Origin: CAISIP01 sp041581405
Lineage (GTDB): Bacteria; Pseudomonadota; Gammaproteobacteria; Burkholderiales; Burkholderiaceae_C
Direction of reading: 5' to 3'
Assembly (NCBI GenBank): GCA_041581405.1
Contig: JBFIDI010000127.1
Span: 1-12,285, forward strand
DNA length: 12,285 nt
Positions within the stretch are counted from its first letter, which is position 1. Each line of letters starts with the position of its first letter. Made by a program: the position numbers and the translations under genes. Shown in pieces: positions 1 to 5,069 of the stretch. The notes under the pieces were generated by a model. The model ran no database searches, was not told where the DNA came from, and worked only from the letters and a program-made list of their open reading frames with translations.

Positions 1-323
1 CTGCGCAGCATCACCCGCAACACCTGGCTGGCGCCGGCCGGGACGTCGACGATGGCCGGCACCACCAGCAGATCGTCGCTCTCCTCGCTCAGGTCGGCGC
101 CGTCACGCTGGCGCCAGGCGGATGCCTGCACCTGGTAGGTGGCGGCCTGGCTGCCGTTGTTGGTCAATGTGATGGCCGCGACCTTGCGCGGCGAGCCCAT
201 CTCGATGACCACCGGCGTGATCGTCACGCCGTCGGCAGCGGCAGCCGGCCGATGCCCTGCGGCCCATGCCATGAGCAGCGGCAACGCCACCACCCAGGCA
301 CCGGCCCCGCGACACAGGTTCAT
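1..323 (-). CDS. Periplasmic fimbrial chaperone (CsuC/PapD-like), partial at the left edge
   Basis: This is the N-terminal 107 residues of a chaperone-usher pilus chaperone. Such proteins bind pilin subunits in the periplasm, complete their immunoglobulin fold by donor-strand complementation and hand them to the outer-membrane usher. The start is a hydrophobic signal peptide (MNLCRGAGAWVVALPLLMAW, ending near AAAA/D around residue 30). A PapD-like first domain follows: VTITPVVIEM, then ITLTNNGSQAATYQVQASAW, then an acidic turn and VVPAIVDVPAGASQVLRVML, the usual edge strand before the inter-domain region. The C-terminal domain lies outside the window. Its ATG overlaps the stop of the upstream pilin gene (ATGA, 320-323), so translation is probably coupled. 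Family membership is clear; assignment to CsuC specifically rests on the SCPU-type pilin next door. An usher and a tip adhesin would be expected further left. Confidence 0.85.
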   Translation of the reverse strand, partial: MNLCRGAGAWVVALPLLMAWAAGHRPAAAADGVTITPVVIEMGSPRKVAAITLTNNGSQAATYQVQASAWRQRDGADLSEESDDLLVVPAIVDVPAGASQVLRVMLR

Positions 324-856
324 GGCGTGTAGGTAATCGTCATCGCCACCGTGTCGCTGTAATTGCCCGCCGGCACCAGGGCCAGCTGGTCGCTTCCGAT
401 ACGGCCATAGATGACCGTGCTGGTGGTCGCCTCGCCGGTGCCGTCGTACGAAATGCTGTTCACGCCGTTGAGCACGGTGGCGCGTGTATCCGAGGTATAC
501 AACTCGTAGGTGATGTAATCTTCACCATCGGACTTCTTCATGCGCCGCGTCGTGCCATCGGCATACGCACCATTGCCGGCCGTGATCGTCGCCGTCGCGT
601 CCTTGGTACAGGCGATCGAGATGCTCGTGCCGCTGTCCCCGTTGTGGTTGGTGCCGCTCACCGTTCCCGCGCCGGCAACGACCTCGAGCGCCAGCGTGCC
701 GAAGCTGAGCGAACCCGCGCCGATGGCGCAGGCGTTCTGCACCGTTGCGCTGACCGCGAGGTCGGCCGTGTCGGTGGCCGCCACCGCCGCGCCCGCCATC
801 AGCACGGCACCCAGGGCCGCCACCAGCTTGTGGATCTTCATCATGTTTGCTTTCAT
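320..856 (-). CDS. Spore coat U (SCPU) domain fimbrial major subunit, CsuA/B-like
   Basis: This is a secreted pilin subunit of the Csu/archaic chaperone-usher class, 178 residues, polymerised on the cell surface and typically involved in attachment and biofilm formation. It has a signal peptide (MKIHKLVAALGAVLMAGAAVA, cleavage near residues 26-27). A single SCPU domain follows, with the early cysteine in VQNACAIG (Cys43) and a second in ISIACTKD (Cys83), which probably form the conserved disulfide. The C-terminal strand PAGNYSDTVAMTITYTP is typical of the family. I chose ATG 856 because GGAG lies 6 bases upstream; a GTG one codon earlier (859) and ATGs at codons 5 and 6 are alternatives. The gene is first in its operon and overlaps the chaperone start by 4 bp. 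Whether it is the main rod subunit or a minor CsuA-like subunit cannot be settled without the rest of the operon. Confidence 0.88.
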   Translation of the reverse strand: MKANMMKIHKLVAALGAVLMAGAAVAATDTADLAVSATVQNACAIGAGSLSFGTLALEVVAGAGTVSGTNHNGDSGTSISIACTKDATATITAGNGAYADGTTRRMKKSDGEDYITYELYTSDTRATVLNGVNSISYDGTGEATTSTVIYGRIGSDQLALVPAGNYSDTVAMTITYTP

Positions 857-946
857 CACATACTCCTACGTTGAACTGAGATTGGGACCATCACCTTGCA
901 AGCTCCCGGCAGCTGCAGCAGAACGCGCCAGGCACCGGGTGACGGC

Positions 947-977
947 AATGTAGGACACCATTGACACGCCTTGTCTA
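947..977 (-). promoter_or_regulatory. Weak candidate promoter for the fimbrial operon
   Basis: On the minus strand TAGACA (972-977, 5 of 6 to the sigma70 -35) is followed after 19 bases by TACATT (947-952, 4 of 6 to the -10). The spacing is longer than ideal. Transcription would start about 85-90 bases before the pilin ATG. This is only a consensus match in the 265-base gap between the pilin and the divergent gene at 1122; I see no gene or strong hairpin elsewhere in that gap. Confidence 0.22.
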
Positions 978-1121
978 AAGAAATGTTCAGTGCGGCGCGC
1001 GGCGTGGCGCATGCCGTGCGCGAACGCTCAGAACCCGCGACGCGACAGCGGGCTTGCGGCTGCAAGGCGCGACGCATGGCGGTAGACTGGACCGCATGCG
1101 AAACCGTCGGAGGAACATGCC

Positions 1122-1511
1122 ATGCCCGTCGTGATCGACATCGACTCAGCACAACAGGCCGTCATGCTGACGGCGACGGGCGCCGTGCGCGGCGACGAAC
1201 TGGTGGCAGCGAACCGAACGTTTTTCCGCGACCGGATGGCGGAGTTCCGCGCCTGCCGAACCTGGCTGGGCGACTACACCCAGGCCACACTGGAACAGGT
1301 GGACATCCATCACCTGCGCATACTCGCGCAAATCAGCGTCGACGCCGCGAGGCACAACCCTCGCTTGTGCGTGGCGATCGTGACCGGCAAGGACCTCTCG
1401 TTCGGCACCGCGCGCGCATGGGAAAACCTTGCGGCCGAGACCGGCTGGAACACCATGGTGTTCCGGTCGCGAGCACAGGCACAACAATGGCTGGACGAAC
1501 TGTCGCAATAG
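1122..1511 (+). CDS. Small SpoIIAA/STAS-like protein of unknown function
   Basis: This is a cytosolic protein of 129 residues with no signal peptide or membrane segment. The start is well supported by GGAGGAA (1109-1115), 6 bases before the ATG. Its pattern fits the SpoIIAA-like (STAS/SEC14-like) single-domain family: an N-terminal strand pair (VVIDIDSAQQAVMLTATG), a GDEL segment at 24-27, a central strand around WLGDYTQAT (48-56), a buried strand LCVAIVTGKD (82-91), an amphipathic helix (TARAWENLAAE), then the closing strand TMVFRSRAQAQQWLDEL, similar to the 'VFRD..EALAWL' end common in these proteins. No catalytic residues or phosphorylatable serine can be assigned, so no function is given. 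It runs in the same direction as the patatin gene, which starts about 75 bases downstream, but a shared transcript is not shown. Confidence 0.72.
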   Translation: MPVVIDIDSAQQAVMLTATGAVRGDELVAANRTFFRDRMAEFRACRTWLGDYTQATLEQVDIHHLRILAQISVDAARHNPRLCVAIVTGKDLSFGTARAWENLAAETGWNTMVFRSRAQAQQWLDELSQ

Positions 1512-1538
1512 GCGGGTGTCGCGCGGCGCGCGCATAAC

Positions 1539-1550
1539 TGACACATGTCA
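1539..1550. repeat. Short inverted repeat upstream of the patatin gene
   Basis: TGACA and TGTCA are separated by two bases (TGACACATGTCA). The repeat sits 35 bases before the preferred patatin start and overlaps a -35-like CTGACA (1538-1543). It could be a small operator; arms of 5 bp are short enough to occur by chance. Confidence 0.25.
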
Positions 1551-1585
1551 ATACACGCATCGCGCCGATGCGCGAGAGTCAGGTC

Positions 1586-2542
1586 ATGGTCAGCACAGCG
1601 CGACGCAACGAATTCCGCATCCTGGCGCTGTCCGGCGGCGGCTACCTCGGCCTGTACACGGCCGTCGTGCTGGCCCGGCTCGAACAGGAACTGGGAGAAC
1701 CCCTGGGCCGGCGCTTCGACCTGATCGCCGGCACCTCGGTCGGCGGGTTGCTGGCGATCGCGCTGGCATTCGAGGTGCCGATGGCGGCGGTCGTCGAGTT
1801 GTTCCATGCGCGTGGCGAAGAGGTGTTCTCGGCACGCCGCCTGCCGTCGGGCGCGATGACGCGGCTGATCGACCTGACCCGTTCGGTGATGGGTCCGAAA
1901 TACAGTGGTACGGCGCTGCGCGCGGAGTTGCGGACCTTGTTCGGCGAGCGCACGCTGGCGCAGGCGCAACACGCCGTGGTGGTGCCGGCGGTCGACGTGA
2001 GCCGCAGCGTGACCAAGGTGTTCAAGACGCCGCACGTCCCGGCGTCCCAGGGCGATGAAAGCTGCAAGGCGGTGGACGTTGCCATGGCCACCAGCGCGGC
2101 GCCCGCGTATTTCCCGTCGGTGCCGATCGCCGGTCGGTTGTATGCCGATGGCGGCCTGTTCGCGGTCGCCCCCGACCAGGTCGCGATGCACGAAGCCGAA
2201 CATTTCATGGGCGTCGATCCGGCCCAGGTGCGCATGGTGTCGATCGGCACGGCCACCGCGGGTTACCAGCCGTCCGAAGAGCTGGACCCGGAGGCCGGGG
2301 CCGTGGGCTGGCTGACCGATGGCCGGCTGATCCTGACGCTGATCTCGGTGCAGCAGCAACACGTGCAGGCGATCATGGAAGACCGCCTGGGCGATCGTTA
2401 CCTGCGCCTGGACGCCCGCTGGCCCGCGACGGCCGGCCTGGGCATCGACGTCGCCACGCCGGCGGCCGCGAGCACGCTCGAGCGCCTGGCGCTGGAGACG
2501 ATGGCATCCATCGAACCCCGGACGCTGAAGACCTTCTTCTGA
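1586..2542 (+). CDS. Patatin-like phospholipase, resembling CBASS effector CapV
   Basis: This is a serine acyl hydrolase of the patatin family, which uses a Ser-Asp dyad to release fatty acids from phospholipids. Numbered from an in-frame ATG at 1568, it has the oxyanion-hole glycines in LALSGGGYLGLY (19-30), the nucleophile elbow GTSVGG (55-60, Ser57), the ATSAAPAYFP segment (174-183) and the catalytic DGG (194-196). All catalytic elements are intact over 324 codons. ATG 1586 (318 residues) is preferred: GAGAG lies 7 bases upstream, whereas ATG 1568 lacks a ribosome site. There is no signal peptide, so it should act from the cytosol. The SGGGYLGLYTA start and overall length resemble CapV, the phospholipase switched on by cyclic dinucleotides in CBASS. 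No cyclase, Cap2 or Cap3 gene is nearby, so a housekeeping lipase is equally possible. Confidence 0.87.
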   Translation: MVSTARRNEFRILALSGGGYLGLYTAVVLARLEQELGEPLGRRFDLIAGTSVGGLLAIALAFEVPMAAVVELFHARGEEVFSARRLPSGAMTRLIDLTRSVMGPKYSGTALRAELRTLFGERTLAQAQHAVVVPAVDVSRSVTKVFKTPHVPASQGDESCKAVDVAMATSAAPAYFPSVPIAGRLYADGGLFAVAPDQVAMHEAEHFMGVDPAQVRMVSIGTATAGYQPSEELDPEAGAVGWLTDGRLILTLISVQQQHVQAIMEDRLGDRYLRLDARWPATAGLGIDVATPAAASTLERLALETMASIEPRTLKTFF

Positions 2543-2589
2543 CCGTCTTTCTTCTTTCGAACCGATCCCGTGACTTCAAGGAGACCGCC

Positions 2590-3042
2590 ATGCCCCGCAA
2601 CCTGACCGACATCGCCAACACCATCGTCGCCGTGGTCGAACCCGAGACCACCGCGCTGCAGACGGCGCAGCTGATGCGCCGCCACCATGTCGGCGCCCTG
2701 GTCGTCGTCGACGCGAAGGAAAAGACACGACCGATCGGCATCGTCACCGACCGTGACCTGGTGCTGGCGGTGATGGCCGAGGGACTGGACCCGGCGGTGT
2801 TCACCGCCTCGGACATCATGTCCGGCGATCTGGTCGTGGCGCGCGCCGACCTGGACCTGCAGGACGGCGTCGCGCTGATGCACGAGCGCAAGGTGCGGCG
2901 GCTGGTCGTCGTCGACGACTCCGGCCGGCTGCGCGGCATCATGACGCTGGAGGACGTGCTCGAGGCCTTGTCCGGCGAACTCGGGGCCCTGGTGTCGAGC
3001 CTGCGCGGCGCACGCGACCGCGAATTCGCACAGCGGAGCTGA
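2590..3042 (+). CDS. Tandem CBS-domain protein
   Basis: This is a cytosolic protein of 150 residues made almost entirely of two CBS domains, which pair into a Bateman module that usually binds adenosine nucleotides (AMP, ATP, SAM) and regulates a partner. Domain 1 covers about residues 10-62 and ends in GIVTDRDLVLAV (50-61). Domain 2 covers about 74-128 and has the mirrored GIMTLEDVLEAL (116-127). TDRD and TLED contain the Thr and Asp positions that commonly contact ribose and phosphate. There is no fused enzyme or channel domain; a short basic tail (RGARDREFAQRS) follows. The start is firm, with AAGGAG (2578-2583) 6 bases before the ATG. It lies 47 bases after the patatin gene on the same strand and converges with the methyltransferase gene 14 bases downstream. 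The ligand and partner cannot be told from sequence. Confidence 0.88.
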   Translation: MPRNLTDIANTIVAVVEPETTALQTAQLMRRHHVGALVVVDAKEKTRPIGIVTDRDLVLAVMAEGLDPAVFTASDIMSGDLVVARADLDLQDGVALMHERKVRRLVVVDDSGRLRGIMTLEDVLEALSGELGALVSSLRGARDREFAQRS

Positions 3043-3056
3043 ACCCGCCGCCCCGG

Positions 3057-3575
3057 TCAGCCGCGTTTGCGGTAGACGAAATAGGCGTCCGGCGCCAGGT
3101 CGGCGGCGCCGATGTCGGCCAGCGCGATCGGCTCGAGCGCCGCGTCCTCCATCGGCTGGTCGCCGACCAGGTAACCGCCGGGCGCCAGGGCCTGCACGAA
3201 CAGCGGTGTCAGCCAGCGCCCGAGCGCGCGGCTGGCGGCGATGTCGCCGCTGCCGACGTCGGCATGCACCATCACCACCGCACCGGCGCTGCGCTTGGCC
3301 TCGGTCGGCACGGTGTCGTGGAAATCACCGAGCCGCACCATATGCTGCGGGGGAATGCAGTCCGGGTGCGACGCGACCTGCCGGTCGAACACGATGATGT
3401 CGCGTCCGGCAAAACGGTCCCGCAGGTGATCGTAGGTGCGGCCGTTGCCCAGGCCCACTTCCCACACCACGCCGGACAGCGCCCCGGTCGCCGCCGCCGC
3501 CGCATCGATGCCGCAACGTTGCCCGACCACACGCGCGATGAAACGTTCCAGACGCGTTTTTCCACCCTTGTTCAT
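3057..3575 (-). CDS. Small class I SAM-dependent methyltransferase-like protein
   Basis: The protein is 172 residues long, single-domain and cytosolic, with a Rossmann-type SAM-binding core. Motif I is VVWEVGLGNGRTYDHL (36-51), where E-V-G-L-G-N-G is the SAM-binding loop. The acidic end of the second strand is IIVFDRQVASHPDC (61-73), followed by VRLGDFHD (80-87) and a motif-IV-like strand AVVMVHADVGSGD (99-111). The compact size and the 'FDRQ..HPDCIPP' stretch resemble the family I know as Methyltransf_17 (from memory, not checked); the substrate is unknown. I chose ATG 3575 because GGGAG lies just upstream. The open frame continues 48 codons further, but that part is low-complexity and covers the promoter region. 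The gene ends 14 bases from the convergent CBS gene and is divergent from the GST-like gene. Confidence 0.8.
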   Translation of the reverse strand: MNKGGKTRLERFIARVVGQRCGIDAAAAATGALSGVVWEVGLGNGRTYDHLRDRFAGRDIIVFDRQVASHPDCIPPQHMVRLGDFHDTVPTEAKRSAGAVVMVHADVGSGDIAASRALGRWLTPLFVQALAPGGYLVGDQPMEDAALEPIALADIGAADLAPDAYFVYRKRG

Positions 3576-3605
3576 GCTTCTCCCGTGAGTTGGCTGCAAA
3601 GCGGA

Positions 3606-3611
3606 ATTGTA
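3606..3611 (-). promoter_or_regulatory. Candidate -10 element for the methyltransferase gene
   Basis: TACAAT on the minus strand (5 of 6 to TATAAT) lies about 30 bases before the chosen ATG, giving a leader of about 24 bases. No good -35 is seen 16-18 bases upstream, so any promoter here would be weak or activator-dependent. Confidence 0.3.
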
Positions 3612-3690
3612 GGGATGCGGTTGGCGCGGCCCTGCCGGCGCGCGGGGCGCAATCATCGATGCGCGGATGTCGTCGGCATTGAGGGTCGCG

Positions 3691-3712
3691 CCCGGGTCAG
3701 GGACGACCCGGG
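3691..3712. repeat. Perfect 8-bp inverted repeat, operator-like
   Basis: CCCGGGTC (3691-3698) and GACCCGGG (3705-3712) flank 6 bases. The repeat lies between two divergent genes, where a terminator is not expected, and its right arm falls where the -35 of the TATGAT promoter (3724-3729) should be. It therefore looks more like a protein-binding site than a transcription end. Confidence 0.4.
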
Positions 3713-3723
3713 ACCTCACGGTC

Positions 3724-3729
3724 TATGAT
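3724..3729 (+). promoter_or_regulatory. Candidate -10 element for the GST-like gene
   Basis: TATGAT matches 5 of 6 bases of the sigma70 -10 and lies 74 bases before the GST ATG. The expected -35 position (about 3701-3706) has no consensus match and overlaps the inverted repeat at 3691-3712, consistent with a regulated promoter. Confidence 0.3.
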
Positions 3730-3803
3730 GCGTGCGGCCCGGCGCCGCAACCGCCGCTGGCGGGCCATCCCTTCCACCCCGATACGCCAGGAGCCCCATC
3801 GTC

Positions 3804-4448
3804 ATGCAGATCACCCTCGCCTATAGCCCGTTCGCCTGTTCGCTGGCGCCGTATGTATTGCTCAAGGAGGCCGGTGCGGCGTTCGAGACGCGCAACATCG
3901 ACATGTCGCGCCAGCAGCAGCAGGATCCGGACTATCTGCGGCTCAATCCCAAGGGCAAGGTGCCGACGCTGATCGTCGACGGCCAGGTGCTGACGGAAAA
4001 CGTGGCCATCCAGCTCTGGATCGCGCGCACCTTCCCCGAGGCCGGACTGATGCCGCAGGACCCGATGGACCAGATACGGGCGATTTCGGTGATGGCCTGG
4101 TGCGCATCGGGCATCCATCCGCGCATCACGCAGTCGGCACGCCCGGAACGTTTCTGCACGCTCGAGGGCAGCGCCGACCACGTGCGCGAACTCGGTGGAC
4201 AGGGGCTGCGCGAGCAACTGGTGATCGCCAACGACATGCTGGCCGGTCGCGACTGGTTCTTCGAACGTTTCGGTTGTGCCGACGCGTATTTCTACTGGTG
4301 CTTCCGCCGCGCCGGCATGTTCAAGCTGGACCTGTCCGACCTCGGCCACTGCATCGCGCACCGCAACCGCGTGGAGCAACGGCCCAGCGTCCAGGCACTG
4401 CTGGCGCACGAAGCCCAGGTGCGCGCGGAGTTCGCCCAGGCCGCCTGA
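3804..4448 (+). CDS. Glutathione S-transferase family protein
   Basis: This is a cytosolic protein of 214 residues, normal length for a GST subunit, which usually works as a dimer conjugating or reducing electrophiles with glutathione. The thioredoxin-like N-terminal domain (1-80) contains YSPFACSLAPYVLLKEAG with Cys12 where beta-class bacterial GSTs have their catalytic Cys10, NPKGKVPTL with the cis-Pro (VP at 53-54) and LTENVAI (63-69). In LTENVAI an Asn follows the glutamate where Ser is usual at the glutathione gamma-Glu contact. The all-helical C-terminal domain includes the conserved GCADAYFYW (157-165) with its folding Asp160. I chose ATG 3804 because it begins the first GST strand and has AGGAG (3789-3793) 10 bases upstream; the upstream in-frame codons do not look like GST. 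The substrate is unknown. It converges with the Lrp-type gene across a strong hairpin. Confidence 0.88.
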   Translation: MQITLAYSPFACSLAPYVLLKEAGAAFETRNIDMSRQQQQDPDYLRLNPKGKVPTLIVDGQVLTENVAIQLWIARTFPEAGLMPQDPMDQIRAISVMAWCASGIHPRITQSARPERFCTLEGSADHVRELGGQGLREQLVIANDMLAGRDWFFERFGCADAYFYWCFRRAGMFKLDLSDLGHCIAHRNRVEQRPSVQALLAHEAQVRAEFAQAA

Positions 4449-4459
4449 GTCCGGCCGCG

Positions 4460-4491
4460 CCGCCGGCGTGCGGCTCGCGGCACGCCGGTGG
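4460..4491. terminator. Strong hairpin between convergent genes, probable bidirectional terminator
   Basis: CCGCCGGCGTGC (4460-4471) pairs with GCACGCCGGTGG (4480-4491) over 12 positions, with one G-U-type pair, around an 8-base loop. It fills most of the 45-base gap between the GST-like stop (4448) and the Lrp-like stop (4494). There is no T-run on either side, so it may act with Rho or as an RNA 3'-end stabiliser rather than as a classic intrinsic terminator. Confidence 0.55.
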
Positions 4492-4493
4492 CC

Positions 4494-4967
4494 TCAGGAC
4501 AGGTGCCCCAGCGGCAACGCGGTCTTGTAACGCACCTGCTTGAGCGCGAAACTCGAGCGGATCTTCTCGACCCCCGGTATCGGCGACAGGCGCTCGAGGA
4601 TGAAACGCTCGAGCGCCGCCATGTCGGTCACGGCGACACGCAGCAGGTAGTCGCTGTCGCCGGTCATCAGGTAACACTCCATGACTTCGTCGTGCAGCGC
4701 GATCTCGGCCTCGAATTCGGCCAGCGTGGCCTTGCTCTGGGTCTTGAGGCTGATCGAGATGAATACCGTCAGCCCCAGGCCGAGCGCGGCGGCGCTGGCC
4801 AGCGCGACATACCGCTGGATCACGCCGGCGGCTTCGAGGGCCTTGACCCGCGCCAGGCACGGCGACGGCGACAAGCCGATGCGCCGCGCCAGTTCGGCAT
4901 TGGTCAGCGATCCGTCGCGCTGAAGTTCGTCGAGAATGCGCAGATCGCTGCGGTCCAGGGTGTTCAT
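4494..4967 (-). CDS. Lrp/AsnC family transcriptional regulator (MdeR/BkdR-like)
   Basis: This is a feast/famine regulator of 157 residues. The N-terminal winged-helix domain is MNTLDRSDLRILDELQRDGS (1-20) followed by LTNAELARRIGLSPSPCLAR (21-40), with recognition-helix residues SPSPCLARVKALE, then VIQRYVALASAAALG. The C-terminal RAM ligand-binding and oligomerisation domain (about 65-150) contains VMECYLMTGDSDYLLRVAV (95-113) and the final strand IRSSFALKQVRYKTALPL. I chose ATG 4967 because AAGGAA sits 6 bases upstream and it begins the canonical LDRSDLRIL; the open frame extends 23 codons further without family similarity. It is divergent from the 2-oxoacid dehydrogenase E1 gene with an Lrp-box-like site in the 102-base gap, so it likely controls that gene and itself. 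The effector is probably an amino acid such as methionine, leucine or a 2-aminobutyrate-related compound (inference). Confidence 0.9.
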   Translation of the reverse strand: MNTLDRSDLRILDELQRDGSLTNAELARRIGLSPSPCLARVKALEAAGVIQRYVALASAAALGLGLTVFISISLKTQSKATLAEFEAEIALHDEVMECYLMTGDSDYLLRVAVTDMAALERFILERLSPIPGVEKIRSSFALKQVRYKTALPLGHLS

Positions 4968-4984
4968 CCGTAATTCCTTGTGTT

Positions 4985-5001
4985 GGCAGCATATTCTGCC
5001 G
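4985..5001. promoter_or_regulatory. Lrp-box-like operator
   Basis: CAGCATATTCTGCCG (4987-5001) matches 13 of 15 positions of the E. coli Lrp consensus YAGHAWATTWTDCTR as I remember it. It is embedded in the inverted repeat GGCAG-N6-CTGCC (4985-5000). It lies 17 bases before the Lrp-type regulator start and 68 bases before the E1 start, a natural place for autoregulation and control of the divergent gene. Confidence 0.5.
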
Positions 5002-5020
5002 TGAACCGCGGCTCGTTCAC
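5001..5020. repeat. Inverted repeat GTGAAC-N8-GTTCAC in the divergent promoter region
   Basis: Two perfect 6-bp arms (5001-5006 and 5015-5020) directly abut the Lrp-box-like site. The repeat could be a second binding site for the same regulator on the E1-proximal side, though its sequence does not match the Lrp consensus. Confidence 0.3.
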
Positions 5021-5069
5021 ACCCGAAGCGCAGCACATGCGGATGGATACGGCATAAAGTGGGTGGATC

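Noticed and set aside
961..966. Perfect -35 hexamer TTGACA on the plus strand upstream of the SpoIIAA-like gene
   Set aside because: No acceptable -10 hexamer is found 15-19 bases downstream, and it lies more than 150 bases before the gene.
1310..2362. A 350-codon minus-strand open frame opposite the patatin gene
   Set aside because: It is antisense to a gene with intact catalytic motifs and has shadow-frame composition (His-, Arg- and Gln-rich).
1586..3042. A complete CBASS defence system
   Set aside because: Only a CapV-like patatin is seen. There is no CD-NTase, Cap2 or Cap3 gene, and the CBS protein is not a known CBASS component.
3576..3719. Extended N-terminus (48 codons) for the methyltransferase
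   Set aside because: The added residues show no similarity to a methyltransferase fold and cover the -10-like element, while ATG 3575 has its own ribosome site.
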